The notes under the pieces: model-generated | What the model saw: the letters and a program-made list of their open reading frames with translations, nothing else | What the model was told of the DNA's origin: nothing | The model's database searches: none | Part shown: positions 25,881 through 34,308 of the stretch, in pieces | Layout: the number at the start of each line of letters is the position of its first letter | Position numbering within the stretch: position 1 is the stretch's first letter | Source: Motilimonas cestriensis | Lineage (GTDB): Bacteria; Pseudomonadota; Gammaproteobacteria; Enterobacterales; CBDFNC01 | DNA: 64,000 nt | Direction of reading: 5' to 3' | Assembly (NCBI RefSeq): GCF_021295315.1 | Contig: NZ_JAIMJA010000008.1 | Location: 124,001 to 188,000, forward strand | Made by a program: the position numbers and the translations under genes

Positions 25881-26960
25881 ATGCAACAAGGGTTTAATCT
25901 CGGCGTGATTGAAGGGTTTTATGGCAAACCTTGGTCTTGGCAAACACGCGAGCAGTATAGCGATTTTTTATTGAAGCAAGGTTACGGCGCTTATATTTAC
26001 GGTCCTAAATATGACCTTAAATTACGCGAAGAGTGGCAGCAACCTTGGACTGCTCAGGAGTTTAATCATTTAAAACAATTGGCCGCTTGCTATCAACAGG
26101 CGGGGCTTAAATTTGGTATCGCACTGAGCCCATATGAAGTTTATCAGCATTGGAACCAGAGCACGCGTCAAGCGCTTACCATTAAGATGGCTGAAATAAA
26201 TGCTATCGGTGCAGATATACTTTGTATTTTATTTGATGACATGCGTGGTGACATACCTGATCTGGCCATTAATCAAGCTGAAATTTGTGATTTTATTGCT
26301 CAGCAAAGCCAAGCACAGGAAATCATCATGTGTCCAACCTACTATTCTGATGATCCCGTGTTAGAGCGCATTTTTGGCGCTAAACCGCATGACTATTTGG
26401 AAAATCTTGGCTTACAGCTTGACGCTAAATTTGATGTCTTTTGGACCGGGCCAAGTGTTTGGTCGGTATCTTACCCACCTGAGCACTTAATACGTGTCGC
26501 CGAGCAGTTAGGCCGACAACCTGTGATCTGGGATAATTATCCGGTTAATGATATGAAAAATTGGCACTATTTGTTTATGCGTGCTTTTCAAGATCGATTG
26601 GCGAGTATGCCAACGTTGACCCGAGGTCATTTTGTTAACCCGATGAATCAAGCACAGCTATCCAAGATTGCCTTACATAGCTTGCCGCGTTTATACGCTG
26701 AAGGTGACCAATATGAGCCAAATTTAGCCTTGCGCCAAGCATTATCAGAGCTAGCACCAAGCGCATTAGCCAGTCAGTTACTTAATGATATCGCCACTTT
26801 TGCTGATCGAGGGTTTAAGCAATTATCCGATACAGAAGTTGAGACATTGAAGTCACAATATGGCCAGTTTGATCATCCAATGGCACAAGAGGTTCTAGGT
26901 TGGTTGAATAAAGAATTTGAATTTGATGCTAATAAAACTCAGCTTTGGATCCAAGAGTAA
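25881..26960 (+). CDS. GH84 beta-N-acetylglucosaminidase (O-GlcNAcase family)
   Basis: A 359-residue glycoside hydrolase family 84 protein consisting of little more than the catalytic barrel. Signatures: LGVIEGFYGKPWSW (7-20), YIYGPKYD (38-45), the paired catalytic aspartates D119-D120 in LFDDMRGD, and VFWTGPSVWS and DNYPVND further on. The mechanism is substrate-assisted hydrolysis of terminal beta-GlcNAc. There is no signal peptide, so it should act in the cytoplasm, unlike the large secreted clostridial enzymes. The ATG follows GAGGGATA. It stands alone, divergent from the nuclease gene. Substrate (imported chitin oligomers, peptidoglycan fragments or protein O-GlcNAc) is open. Confidence 0.88.
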   Translation: MQQGFNLGVIEGFYGKPWSWQTREQYSDFLLKQGYGAYIYGPKYDLKLREEWQQPWTAQEFNHLKQLAACYQQAGLKFGIALSPYEVYQHWNQSTRQALTIKMAEINAIGADILCILFDDMRGDIPDLAINQAEICDFIAQQSQAQEIIMCPTYYSDDPVLERIFGAKPHDYLENLGLQLDAKFDVFWTGPSVWSVSYPPEHLIRVAEQLGRQPVIWDNYPVNDMKNWHYLFMRAFQDRLASMPTLTRGHFVNPMNQAQLSKIALHSLPRLYAEGDQYEPNLALRQALSELAPSALASQLLNDIATFADRGFKQLSDTEVETLKSQYGQFDHPMAQEVLGWLNKEFEFDANKTQLWIQE

Positions 26961-27139
26961 TATGTTAATTATTTGATTAATATGGTTTTGTGTGCTTTAT
27001 TTCTAACGATGTCGGCGCTAATTCAGGCCAATCTTTTTGAGTAAAAAATTATTTTTCATCAGGGTGAAAAATATTCACTTTATTTCAATGCGGGCTAACG
27101 TTATTTATTGCCCTGCAATTGATATTGGAGCCTTAGGTA

Positions 27140-27310
27140 ATGGGTAAAACATTCATTAACGACGACGATTATGATGACGATTATGATGATGCAGAATTTC
27201 ACGATGCTGCTGATCATAAACGTAAAAAGAAAGAAAAAATTCAAGCAAACCTAGAGCGCGAGAAAAGGCGCCAAAAGAAATATGCCGAGGGTGACGACAA
27301 ATCATTCTAA
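27140..27310 (+). CDS. small highly charged protein (56 residues)
   Basis: An ATG-to-TAA frame of 56 codons ending two bases before a strong terminator, which supports a real gene. The N-terminal half is a run of Asp and Tyr (INDDDYDDDYDDAEF) and the C-terminal half a Lys/Arg/Glu helix (KRKKKEKIQANLEREKRRQKK). There are no hydrophobic segments, so it is soluble and possibly nucleic-acid- or protein-binding. It weakly recalls small acidic/basic proteins common in Pseudomonas and Vibrio relatives, but I cannot name the family. A GGAG lies 10 bases upstream of the ATG. Confidence 0.65.
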   Translation: MGKTFINDDDYDDDYDDAEFHDAADHKRKKKEKIQANLEREKRRQKKYAEGDDKSF

Positions 27311-27311
27311 C

Positions 27312-27339
27312 AAAAAGCCAGTTTTAAACTGGCTTTTTT
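27312..27339 (+). terminator. rho-independent terminator
   Basis: AAAAAGCCAGT/ACTGGCTTTTT stem with a short TTTAA-type loop and a following T-run, directly after the 56-residue ORF. The flanking A-run makes it potentially bidirectional, also for the convergent DUF2799 gene. Confidence 0.88.
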
Positions 27340-27391
27340 ATTAGTTTGACTCAATCGGCCATTGTAGTCATACGTTTGATTTTGGTCATAA

Positions 27392-27754
27392 TTACATCAT
27401 ACCTGCAGCGGTTGAATGTCTACCGCTGATCCAGTTTTCGCGAAATTTCCAGCCGTTGGGGCGGTCTTCACAAACGCCTTGATAATATTGCCTTGTGACG
27501 CCAAGAACATAAGCATTAGATAATTCGCAATAGCTATCTAATCCCTCTTCATAGCCTTTCTTATAGTCAGCTAAGTTTATTTCGCCTAAGTTAGCTAATT
27601 TTTTCAGATCGTTAGCTGACTTTTCTGAATGCCCTTGTTGGCCGTCAATCGTGCCAACTTTGTACCAGTTATTTTGAGTTGCAAGGTTTTGCTGCTCTGT
27701 GTTTGCACAGGCACTCAGTAAGCCGATAGTAAATAGTGTAATTACTAATCTCAT
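27392..27754 (-). CDS. DUF2799 lipoprotein
   Basis: A 120-residue lipoprotein with signal peptide and lipobox (LLSAC, Cys16). The body has the DUF2799 pattern: NWYKVGTIDGQQG (about 29-41), then an ADYKKGYEEGLDSYCELSNAYVLG stretch with repeated G-x-x-x-G and a Cys, and GVCEDRP. The family occurs widely in gammaproteobacteria (E. coli YfiL belongs to it) and has no established function. Ser at position +2 of the mature lipoprotein is replaced by Ala (CANTE), consistent with outer-membrane sorting. It is monocistronic, with GGAGG-like sequence before the ATG and a shared terminator downstream. Confidence 0.82.
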   Translation of the reverse strand: MRLVITLFTIGLLSACANTEQQNLATQNNWYKVGTIDGQQGHSEKSANDLKKLANLGEINLADYKKGYEEGLDSYCELSNAYVLGVTRQYYQGVCEDRPNGWKFRENWISGRHSTAAGMM

Positions 27755-28013
27755 TTTGTCCTCCTCGAGAAGAGCAAGCGTTATTTCATCAATTTCACTT
27801 TAGGCTTAACCGGCGACTAAGACAATAACTGATAACCAAGACTATGCTCAATTTAGTTAGCTAGGTCAGCCCTAGTTAACCGGATATAACAAGCATACGC
27901 TTGGTGGATATGCTTGGATTACTAATAAACACTATTTGTATCACTTCTATGCACATTGATTACTTGCGAAAAATGCTCAAGGCCTAATGAAAAATGCGCT
28001 TCGTCAATGACGC

Positions 28014-28661
28014 TTATGTGAATATATTTCTTCCCTTGCGCCATTTATTGATCAGCGTAGGTGAATCCAATAACTTAGCCAAGGAGCTAACCAGCTCTAC
28101 TTTTTTTAATGGCTCTTTGTTTTGATGAAGCACTTGATAAGCGGCCTTGGTTAAACTCTCTTGCTCGCTCTGTATCTCTCTAACTTGTGGAATAAAGCCG
28201 GTTAAGTCTGTCGGATCGGAGTAAGATTTTTGGCATTGAGAAAGCGATGTGGAATGATAGCCAGCGCAAGCAAGGGATCTGACAGGGTAAACTGAGCAAG
28301 CGTCATTAAGTAGCAAGGGGCACTCTATATTGGTTGTGTCATGTTGCTCGGTTGTGATGCTGTTGAGTATTGCTGCAGTTGATTTAATTCGGGTAACAAG
28401 CGTTTCACTTTGTTCGCCACTTAGTTCGGTTTTTATGTAAAAATATATTCCAATTATTTCATGTGGAAAAGCAAGGACTCTTATGTTGCAGCATGTTGAA
28501 CAGCCTTTCTTACAGGCTATTTCAGTATGCTGAGACATTTTTTTACTCAGCTGTGCAGTTTGTAATGCAGCTAATTTGGCTAGCTGGTTCGTGTTCGATT
28601 TAGCCTGCGAGTAGCAAGATTGGAGGGCGATGATATGGTCTCGATATAAAGCAGCATTCAT
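28014..28661 (-). CDS. YkgJ family cysteine-cluster protein
   Basis: A 215-residue cytoplasmic protein with the CxxxCxxCC cluster of the YkgJ/UPF0153 family (CKKGCSTCC, about 49-57) and a second conserved region CPLL...CSVYPVRSLACAGYHS...C (about 114-140). These cysteines are thought to bind zinc or an iron-sulphur cluster. No enzymatic role is established. It lacks a signal peptide or TM helix. It is monocistronic, with gaps of 258 bases downstream and 97 bases upstream in which I see no clear element apart from weak inverted repeats near 27855-27880. Confidence 0.8.
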   Translation of the reverse strand: MNAALYRDHIIALQSCYSQAKSNTNQLAKLAALQTAQLSKKMSQHTEIACKKGCSTCCNIRVLAFPHEIIGIYFYIKTELSGEQSETLVTRIKSTAAILNSITTEQHDTTNIECPLLLNDACSVYPVRSLACAGYHSTSLSQCQKSYSDPTDLTGFIPQVREIQSEQESLTKAAYQVLHQNKEPLKKVELVSSLAKLLDSPTLINKWRKGRNIFT

Positions 28662-28758
28662 TTTAATCTACAACTTTTACAACAGATTAATGGTAAGCTC
28701 TTTTTAACCGTTAAAGTCCCTCTTTAAAATGTGGATATTACGATGCCTCATTTCGGTA

Positions 28759-29529
28759 TTAATTACTGAACTCAAACATGCCGTTGTTTAGCTGTAACTC
28801 TCGGTCTAGTTTTTGACTCCAACGTTGTTGAATTTGCTTTAAATCGAGACTGTGTTTTTGCTGCTCAAAAGCATTCTGCCATTGTTTTAAAATGGCCGGG
28901 TCGGTGTTGCGTGAAAACGCTAAGTAGCTATAAGCGGTAGTAACATAAAACACGGTCACTAAAGAGCGATATTCGGGGTGGTGTGAAAGCATGTAGGCAT
29001 GCTCAATATCGCCCGTTAGCACTAAGTCTAAGCGTTCAGACATCAGCATTTTGTAGGCTTGCTCTAGATTGCTAACCGGATAGCCGTTGCTAAAACCTTG
29101 GGCTTTTAACCATGTTTCGCGATTGTCGGCGCGTAATACACCAATGTTATCTACTTCTTTATATTGTGCCAGTTGCTGGTAAGGGAATTGTGTTGTATCT
29201 CGTGCAATAAAATACCAGCGCTTTGCCATCACTGGTCCTATCCAGTAGAAATGCTCCTCGCGTTGAGGGTTGCGCTCAGCACTGAAAATTAATGTATTAC
29301 GCTGCTGCATTCCTGCCTCAAGCACTCGGGCCCAAGGTGCTATTTGAATTTCGCTTGGCGTCTCCACGTGCTTCATTAGCAGTTTCACATAGTCAGTGGT
29401 AATGCCGTCCATTTTGCCATGCTGTTCAAAGTTCATCGGTGGTTCATGGGACGTTAGGATGGTTAATTCAGCTTGAGTGAAGCTGGGGACAATCGTCAAT
29501 ATTAATAGCAGTCGTCGAAGCCAAATCAT
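28759..29529 (-). CDS. periplasmic solute-binding protein (SBP_bac_3 type)
   Basis: A 256-residue periplasmic protein with a signal peptide (cut near TQA-E, about residue 20) and a type II solute-binding fold: LTILTSHEPPMNFEQHGKMDGITTDYVKLLM at the start and the YKMLMSERLDLVLTGDIEHAYML lobe-closing region. The family includes amino-acid-binding proteins, but no ABC permease or ATPase is adjacent. Orphan members of this kind are frequent in marine gammaproteobacteria with unknown ligands. It is monocistronic between ykgJ-like and rluA genes. Confidence 0.78.
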   Translation of the reverse strand: MIWLRRLLLILTIVPSFTQAELTILTSHEPPMNFEQHGKMDGITTDYVKLLMKHVETPSEIQIAPWARVLEAGMQQRNTLIFSAERNPQREEHFYWIGPVMAKRWYFIARDTTQFPYQQLAQYKEVDNIGVLRADNRETWLKAQGFSNGYPVSNLEQAYKMLMSERLDLVLTGDIEHAYMLSHHPEYRSLVTVFYVTTAYSYLAFSRNTDPAILKQWQNAFEQQKHSLDLKQIQQRWSQKLDRELQLNNGMFEFSN

Positions 29530-29660
29530 GGTTTGATAGCCTAGCCTAAAAAAAGCAGAATAAAGAATTATAACGAAAATTACATCAAGCTAAAGAGGAT
29601 ATTTCTAGCCAGGCAACTCTCGTTAACATACCTCTTTATATTGCTTGGCTCTATACGGCT

Positions 29661-30317
29661 TTAAAATCCGTGTTCACAACTAAATTCCATGCTTTGATGA
29701 GTTCTTGGGTGTTTTATTTTAAGCCATGTTGCATGCAGTAGCAGACGTTCAGACATCGCTAATGCTTCTGGTGTGGCATAAAAATAATCGCCTAAAATAG
29801 GATGGCCGATAGCTTGCATATGCACCCTAAGTTGATGAGTACGACCGGTAATGGGCGTTAATTTTACTAGACTGCTGTGCTGGTCTTCACTTTCAACTTC
29901 AAAGAAGGTTTTTGACGCCTTACCGTTTTCGTAGCAAACGATTTGTTTGGGGCGGTTTGGCCAATCACAAATTAAAGGAAAATCAACTTCTCCTGCTTTC
30001 TCTGCTAAGTGCCCCCAAACCCGCGCGTAATAAACCTTTTCTGTTTCTCGGTTCATAAACTGCATTTTTAAGTTGCGCTCAGCTTCTTTGTGCATGGCGA
30101 GAACCATCACACCCGATGTCGCCATATCTAAACGATGAACAATTTGTGCATCAGGAAACTGTTCCTGTACGCGGCGCCAAGTGCTATCACTGTGATTCGG
30201 GTCGCGCCCAGGCACTGACAGTAATCCACTTGGTTTATTCACCACTATGATGTCGCGATCTTGAAATAAAATATCTAACCAAGGGTCGGTAGGAGGGGTA
30301 TAGTGCAACATTGCCAT
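29661..30317 (-). CDS. rluA: dual-specificity pseudouridine synthase RluA
   Basis: A 218-residue enzyme that follows E. coli RluA along its full length. RluA makes pseudouridine at 23S rRNA U746 and tRNA U32. The catalytic aspartate is D64 in VHRLDMATSGV, the same position as in E. coli. Further conserved blocks: NKPSGLLSVPGR, CDWPNRPKQ, PITGRTHQLRVHM and GHPILGDYFYA. There is no S4 domain, as expected for RluA. Two in-frame ATGs (30317, 30311) are possible starts. It is monocistronic. Confidence 0.93.
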   Translation of the reverse strand: MAMLHYTPPTDPWLDILFQDRDIIVVNKPSGLLSVPGRDPNHSDSTWRRVQEQFPDAQIVHRLDMATSGVMVLAMHKEAERNLKMQFMNRETEKVYYARVWGHLAEKAGEVDFPLICDWPNRPKQIVCYENGKASKTFFEVESEDQHSSLVKLTPITGRTHQLRVHMQAIGHPILGDYFYATPEALAMSERLLLHATWLKIKHPRTHQSMEFSCEHGF

Positions 30318-30636
30318 AATGGTAAAGGGTTCCAGAAAAAAGTGGCGCTAGGATAACCTTTCATCGTCAATTGCGCAAAAAAGCCAGCTGGTTTTTTACG
30401 CCTTTATTGGCTATGTCAATCAGAAATCGGCATAAGTAAAGTGGCTTATATTTCCTGTTATGAAGTATTGGACATCGCTTTGTAAGTGCTCGGTAAGCTA
30501 AATGTGCAGGCTTAAAGTGCGTAAAGATGAAACGAAGGCTAATCAGGTGAGTTATTGTTTGCGTTGGTGCAGGGTAGGCTTGTTGCTTTCTCACTCAAAC
30601 TCTAAAATAATGCCGCTGAAACCTAAGGAATAAATA
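30318..30636. other. divergent intergenic region rluA / DUF3087 gene
   Basis: These 319 bases separate divergent genes. A minus-strand frame at 30367-30594 has arginine/histidine-rich, unconvincing content and no ribosome site, so I reject it. A small AAAAAGCC-AGCT-GGTTTTTT hairpin at about 30379-30398 could be a weak terminator for an unseen transcript. Nothing else is recognised. Confidence 0.4.
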
Positions 30637-31143
30637 ATGATATTAACGGATATAAATAAGGCTCAATATCGCCATCGACTAAACCGGGTGATCATTGCAT
30701 GTATAGTGGTGCTGACCGTGTCTGCGTTGTCTATTTCAACAGCTTTAATTTACTTTTTTTCCGACGGCTCTGAAACCCACTTTATGCTAAATTTAACAGG
30801 GGTTGTCTTAGGCGGGGGACTCGTTCTGCAACTGCTTCGTCACTTTAGAACTCATCCCTATATGCATGAAATAATGTATGTCTGGGACTTAAAGCAGGAG
30901 CTTAATTTAATTAACCGACGTTTACGTAAAGTGCAACAAGCGGCGCAGCAAGGGAATTACCATGCAATGTTAGCGCTGCATTTTTCCTATCAAGGTTCAC
31001 AGCAGCTTTGGCAATTGGATGATAACACCATTACTTTAGATGATTTACGTCCGTTGATGAATGAACTTGATAAGTTAGCACAGCAATTCAATTATGAACT
31101 CAAGACCGATGCATACTCACGGGACATGCTAAAAGAATTTTAA
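30637..31143 (+). CDS. DUF3087 membrane protein
   Basis: A 168-residue inner-membrane protein with two TM helices (about 17-40 and 50-68) and a cytoplasmic C-terminal domain rich in helix (YVWDLKQELNLINRRLRKVQQAA). The pattern DINKAQYRHRLNRV at the start and the later HFSYQGSQQLWQLDDNTI match what I recall of DUF3087, a gammaproteobacterial family without known function. TAAGGAAT precedes the ATG. It lies 23 bases upstream of the PilZ gene on the same strand, so the pair may be cotranscribed. Confidence 0.75.
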   Translation: MILTDINKAQYRHRLNRVIIACIVVLTVSALSISTALIYFFSDGSETHFMLNLTGVVLGGGLVLQLLRHFRTHPYMHEIMYVWDLKQELNLINRRLRKVQQAAQQGNYHAMLALHFSYQGSQQLWQLDDNTITLDDLRPLMNELDKLAQQFNYELKTDAYSRDMLKEF

Positions 31144-31166
31144 GCCTTATATGATGGAATCATGGC

Positions 31167-31823
31167 ATGACGCAAACTGATGATCTCGCTTTTCTCCGCC
31201 CCGGAATGATGCTTCATGTTGAAGCCGTAACGCCAGCCGGCGTTCGTTCAAAAATGAAGTTGCCATTAATTGGTTATCAAGCGGGTGATTTTTTGTTACT
31301 GCAATACCCTGATCCTAGTCGTTGGGGAGATAAATATGATGTACTCAGAGAAGGGTATGAGTTAATCGTCCGGGTATTAGCGGAAGATGAGCTAGGCTCG
31401 GTGGTGGCCTTTAAGTGTCAAATTCTACCCACAGTGACTCGGCCAATTAAAATGTTAGTGGCTTCTTATCCAAAAATGGTGCAGCAGCAACCACTGCGAG
31501 CTGAGCGGCGTATGGCAACAAAATTGTTAGCTAAGGTGCGTTGCGGCACGCAAATGATGGCGGGTCAGTTACTCGACATTTCGGTGCATGGCTGTCGAGT
31601 GCGATTGGCCGATCCGGTGCAAAATGCGGCTTTTAAGGGGCAGCAAATGACAATTATGGTTGAAAATGCCAATAAAAGTGAATTGTTCAAGCTGTTGGGC
31701 GTGGTGTGTAATCAAAAAGAAGAATCGGGGCTGTGGTCGGTAGGAATCAAACTAGATCAAACAGCGAGTCAGAATATAGAAAAACTTTTTGAGAAGATGC
31801 TCGTTAGCTTAGATGAAGTGTAA
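31167..31823 (+). CDS. PilZ-domain c-di-GMP-binding protein (YcgR-like)
   Basis: A 218-residue cytoplasmic protein. The N-terminal half (about 5-100) is a YcgR-N-like beta domain (LRPGMMLHVEAV, FLLLQYPDPSRW). The C-terminal half is a PilZ domain with both ligand motifs: RAERR (111-115, RxxxR) and DISVHG (138-143, DxSxxG). It should bind c-di-GMP made by diguanylate cyclases such as those at 40.1 and 49.6 kb and pass the signal to motility or EPS machinery; the target is unknown. An imperfect GC-rich hairpin (CAGCGCCCC/GGGGCGCTG, 31841-31865) follows the stop. Confidence 0.88.
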   Translation: MTQTDDLAFLRPGMMLHVEAVTPAGVRSKMKLPLIGYQAGDFLLLQYPDPSRWGDKYDVLREGYELIVRVLAEDELGSVVAFKCQILPTVTRPIKMLVASYPKMVQQQPLRAERRMATKLLAKVRCGTQMMAGQLLDISVHGCRVRLADPVQNAAFKGQQMTIMVENANKSELFKLLGVVCNQKEESGLWSVGIKLDQTASQNIEKLFEKMLVSLDEV

Positions 31824-31871
31824 TCGCGGCAAATAATTATCAGCGCCCCGGGACATGGGGCGCTGCCCACC

Positions 31872-32201
31872 TTATCCACGCAGGCCTTGTTTAAAGTTTT
31901 GTAAGGTTTTGAACATAAGCTCAATCTTTTTCACTAAACGAGGTAAATCACGTTCAAATTCTTCATTCGAGTTGCTTTGTTGCAGTGCCAATAAATCGGC
32001 AGCGAGCTCTTCTACATGAACTAAAAACCGCGCAGAGCGCGTGGTAAATGGAGTATTGTCGCCAAATATTGCTATGAAATTGGCTTTATCCTGCTCTTTA
32101 AGCGCCTCAATAGACTGGTCTGCATCAACAGATTGGCGATAAATTAGCTGAATATTTTCTTTCAAGCTGTTTAAAATTTGTTCGTGTGTCATAATATACA
32201 T
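31872..32201 (-). CDS. hypothetical helical protein
   Basis: A 109-residue soluble protein, predicted almost entirely helical (heptad-like Leu/Ile spacing, e.g. EELAADLLALQQ and LVKKIELMFKTLQNF), without cysteine, TM helix or signal. I do not recognise it. Start may be ATG 32201 or ATG 32192 (MTHEQILNSL); neither has a clear ribosome site. It converges with the PilZ gene and is divergent from the small YjfB-like gene, sharing a 138-base promoter region. Confidence 0.6.
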   Translation of the reverse strand: MYIMTHEQILNSLKENIQLIYRQSVDADQSIEALKEQDKANFIAIFGDNTPFTTRSARFLVHVEELAADLLALQQSNSNEEFERDLPRLVKKIELMFKTLQNFKQGLRG

Positions 32202-32339
32202 TAAGCCGTTAGTAATGTTCTTAGTATATACTTAAGTAACGGTAAGCTGAATGAGCAACTAAAATGGGTGATCAGTTTTAATACTTGGTCGTATATTTTT
32301 AGGTCAGCTAGCAAATTCGCATAGTGATTGGGAGGCGAT

Positions 32340-32528
32340 ATGCAAGTATCAGGAAATTCTGGTTTAGGCCAAGAAGCATGGCAGGCAGCCATTGGTAAGA
32401 AACAGCAGCAAGCTGAAGGGCAGCAGGCGTTGCAGTTGATCCAGTCAGCAACGGCGGGATCACCAAGCTCTGCACCAAAACCGGATCCATCAAGCTCTAT
32501 TGGCCAGAATATTAATATTCAGGTCTAG
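32340..32528 (+). CDS. small YjfB-like putative motility protein (62 residues)
   Basis: A 62-residue frame with an excellent ribosome site (GGGAGG, 4 bases before ATG 32340) and a terminator 26 bases after the stop, so it is a real gene. The product is Gln/Ala/Ser-rich: a helical GKKQQQAEGQQALQLIQSA segment followed by a Pro/Ser linker and an SIGQNINIQV end. The layout (helix ending in LIQSA, linker, short G-x-N-I-x-V tail) recalls the YjfB 'putative motility protein' family, found in many flagellated bacteria. Assignment is tentative. The function of YjfB proteins is not known. Confidence 0.65.
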   Translation: MQVSGNSGLGQEAWQAAIGKKQQQAEGQQALQLIQSATAGSPSSAPKPDPSSSIGQNINIQV

Positions 32529-32554
32529 TTATTGCTATGAGATCTCTGCTTCAT

Positions 32555-32583
32555 AAAAAACGCGCTTTATTAGCGCGTTTTTT
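32555..32583. terminator. bidirectional rho-independent terminator
   Basis: AAAAAACGCGCT/AGCGCGTTTTTT stem (32555-32566 with 32572-32583) and a 5-nt loop between convergent genes, the small YjfB-like gene and epmB. Confidence 0.9.
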
Positions 32584-32614
32584 TTATGATTTTTACCAAG
32601 GAATGAGCCCATCA

Positions 32615-33637
32615 CTAGGGATGGAACAAATCCAACGGCGTTTTACTTTTTTCACCTGCTATCTCGCGAACCAACTTCGGCACTAGAAAACCTGGTAGTT
32701 CATGCAACATGGCTTTCACTAGCTGTTTCGCTTGCTGTTCATCCACTTCAAAATGCGCGGCACCTGCTACCTTGTCCAATTGATGAAGGTAATAAGGCAA
32801 GACATCTGCTGCAAATAAAGCTTCGCTTAAGTTAATTAAGTCAGCGCTAGTATCATTGATGCCTTTTAACAGTACACTTTGGTTTAGCAGGGTAATGCCA
32901 TAGCGCCTTGTACGTTGTAGCGCCGCTGTGAGCGCTTGATCTAACTCATTAGCATGGTTTATATGCAATACCATTATCGCCTTTAAAGAGCTCTGTTGTA
33001 GCCGGCTCAGTAATGCATCGGTTAAACGACTTGGGATCACCACGGGGAGTCGAGTGTGTAATCGTACCCGAGTAAGGTGGGGGATCCGCTCTAATTGGGT
33101 TAACAGCCAGTCAAGGTGCTCGTCTTTGGCCATGAGGGGATCGCCACCGCTAAGAATGACTTCGTTAATTTCAGTATGCTGGCGAATATAATCGAGCGCT
33201 GTGTGCCATTCATTTTTATTCGGGCTGTTGTCCTGATAAGGAAAGTGGCGGCGAAAGCAATAACGGCAATTCACGGCACAGCCACCTTTAACAATAAACA
33301 GTACCCGGCTTTTGTATTTGTGCAGCAACCCGGGTGCGGCAGTATTGTGCTCTTCAAGGGGATCAGGACCAAATCCTTCTACTTCTAGTAATTCCTCTTT
33401 GAGAGGCAGCACTTGACGCAGTAGTGGATCGTGTTTATCACCCACTTGCATTTTTTTGACAAAGGGCAATGGCACTAACATTGGGAAAGATTGGCGTGCA
33501 ATGAAGCCCTCGATGAAATCCTTTTCGTTCAAATTTAGGATTTTGATCAATTCAGAGGGGGTTTTGATCGCATTTGCCAGTTCTTTTTGCCAATGCCCCT
33601 GCACAGGGAGGTCATTTCGGGTTATTATTTGCGGCAT
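32615..33637 (-). CDS. epmB: EF-P beta-lysylation protein EpmB (lysine 2,3-aminomutase family)
   Basis: A 340-residue radical SAM/PLP enzyme that isomerises alpha-lysine to (R)-beta-lysine for attachment to EF-P. The cluster ligands are C120, C124 and C127 in GGCAVNCRYCFRRH. ILSGGDPLM binds SAM, and VPKLVREIAGEKSK near the C terminus contains the PLP lysine region. Length matches E. coli EpmB (YjeK). Only 31 bases separate its ATG from the divergent efp ATG, so the promoters must lie within or overlap the coding starts. The partner EpmA is encoded at 48.4 kb. Confidence 0.93.
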   Translation of the reverse strand: MPQIITRNDLPVQGHWQKELANAIKTPSELIKILNLNEKDFIEGFIARQSFPMLVPLPFVKKMQVGDKHDPLLRQVLPLKEELLEVEGFGPDPLEEHNTAAPGLLHKYKSRVLFIVKGGCAVNCRYCFRRHFPYQDNSPNKNEWHTALDYIRQHTEINEVILSGGDPLMAKDEHLDWLLTQLERIPHLTRVRLHTRLPVVIPSRLTDALLSRLQQSSLKAIMVLHINHANELDQALTAALQRTRRYGITLLNQSVLLKGINDTSADLINLSEALFAADVLPYYLHQLDKVAGAAHFEVDEQQAKQLVKAMLHELPGFLVPKLVREIAGEKSKTPLDLFHP

Positions 33638-33668
33638 TTGCGTAACTCGATTTTGCTAAGAGGAAAAA

Positions 33669-34235
33669 ATGGCAACATATAGTACCAGTGATTTTCGCAG
33701 CGGCCTAAAAATAATGCTCGATAACGAGCCATGTGCCATCATCGAAAACGAATTTGTAAAGCCCGGTAAAGGCCAAGCCTTTAACCGCGTGCGTATCCGT
33801 CGTTTACTTTCAGGTAAAGTATTAGAGAAAACCTTTAAATCAGGTGAGTCGGTAGAAGCGGCTGACGTGATGGATTATGACCTAGCTTACCTATACAACG
33901 ATGGTGAGTTTTGGCATTTCATGAACAATGACACGTTTGAGCAAGTCGCAGCAGATGCGAAAGCGGTAGGTGATCAAGGGAAATGGTTAATTGAGCAAGA
34001 CATTTGTACGATTACCACATGGAATGATAATCCGATTGCAGTTACCCCGCCTAACTTCGTTGAGATTGAAGTGACCGAAACCGATCCAGGCCTGAAAGGC
34101 GATACTGCTGGAACGGGTGGCAAGCCAGCCACTCTGGCCACTGGTGCCGTTGTTCGTGTTCCTTTGTTTATTCAGATTGGTGAAGTGATTAAAGTTGATA
34201 CGCGTTCGGCCGAATACGTAGGTCGAGTTAAGTAA
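33669..34235 (+). CDS. efp: translation elongation factor P
   Basis: A 188-residue elongation factor that rescues ribosomes stalled on polyproline stretches. The modified lysine is K34 in VKPGKGQAF, with the surrounding sequence of the beta-lysylated class. The three OB-like domains are complete (KOW-like N terminus, central domain, C-terminal [21 protein letters not shown]). AAGAGGA precedes the ATG. EpmA and EpmB are both in this window, so the modification pathway is complete. No EpmC hydroxylase is seen here. A strong terminator follows. Confidence 0.96.
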   Translation: MATYSTSDFRSGLKIMLDNEPCAIIENEFVKPGKGQAFNRVRIRRLLSGKVLEKTFKSGESVEAADVMDYDLAYLYNDGEFWHFMNNDTFEQVAADAKAVGDQGKWLIEQDICTITTWNDNPIAVTPPNFVEIEVTETDPGLKGDTAGTGGKPATLATGAVVRVPLFIQIGEVIKVDTRSAEYVGRVK

Positions 34236-34250
34236 TTTCTTAATGAGACA

Positions 34251-34277
34251 AAAAAAGCGGAATGTTTCCGCTTTTTT
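34251..34277. terminator. bidirectional rho-independent terminator
   Basis: AAAAAAGCGGAA/TTCCGCTTTTTT stem with a 3-nt loop (34251-34262 with 34266-34277), between efp and the convergent GAF-domain gene. Confidence 0.9.
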
Positions 34278-34308
34278 TAATGATTTTGTAATAGCCTACA
34301 AACTAGAG

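Noticed and set aside
26983-27045. 20-codon signal-peptide-like frame before the 56-residue gene
   Set aside because: No ribosome site and no mature part; likely chance.
30367-30594. 75-codon minus-strand frame in the rluA / DUF3087 gap
   Set aside because: Composition is not protein-like, no ribosome site, no family resemblance; the gap is needed for two promoters.
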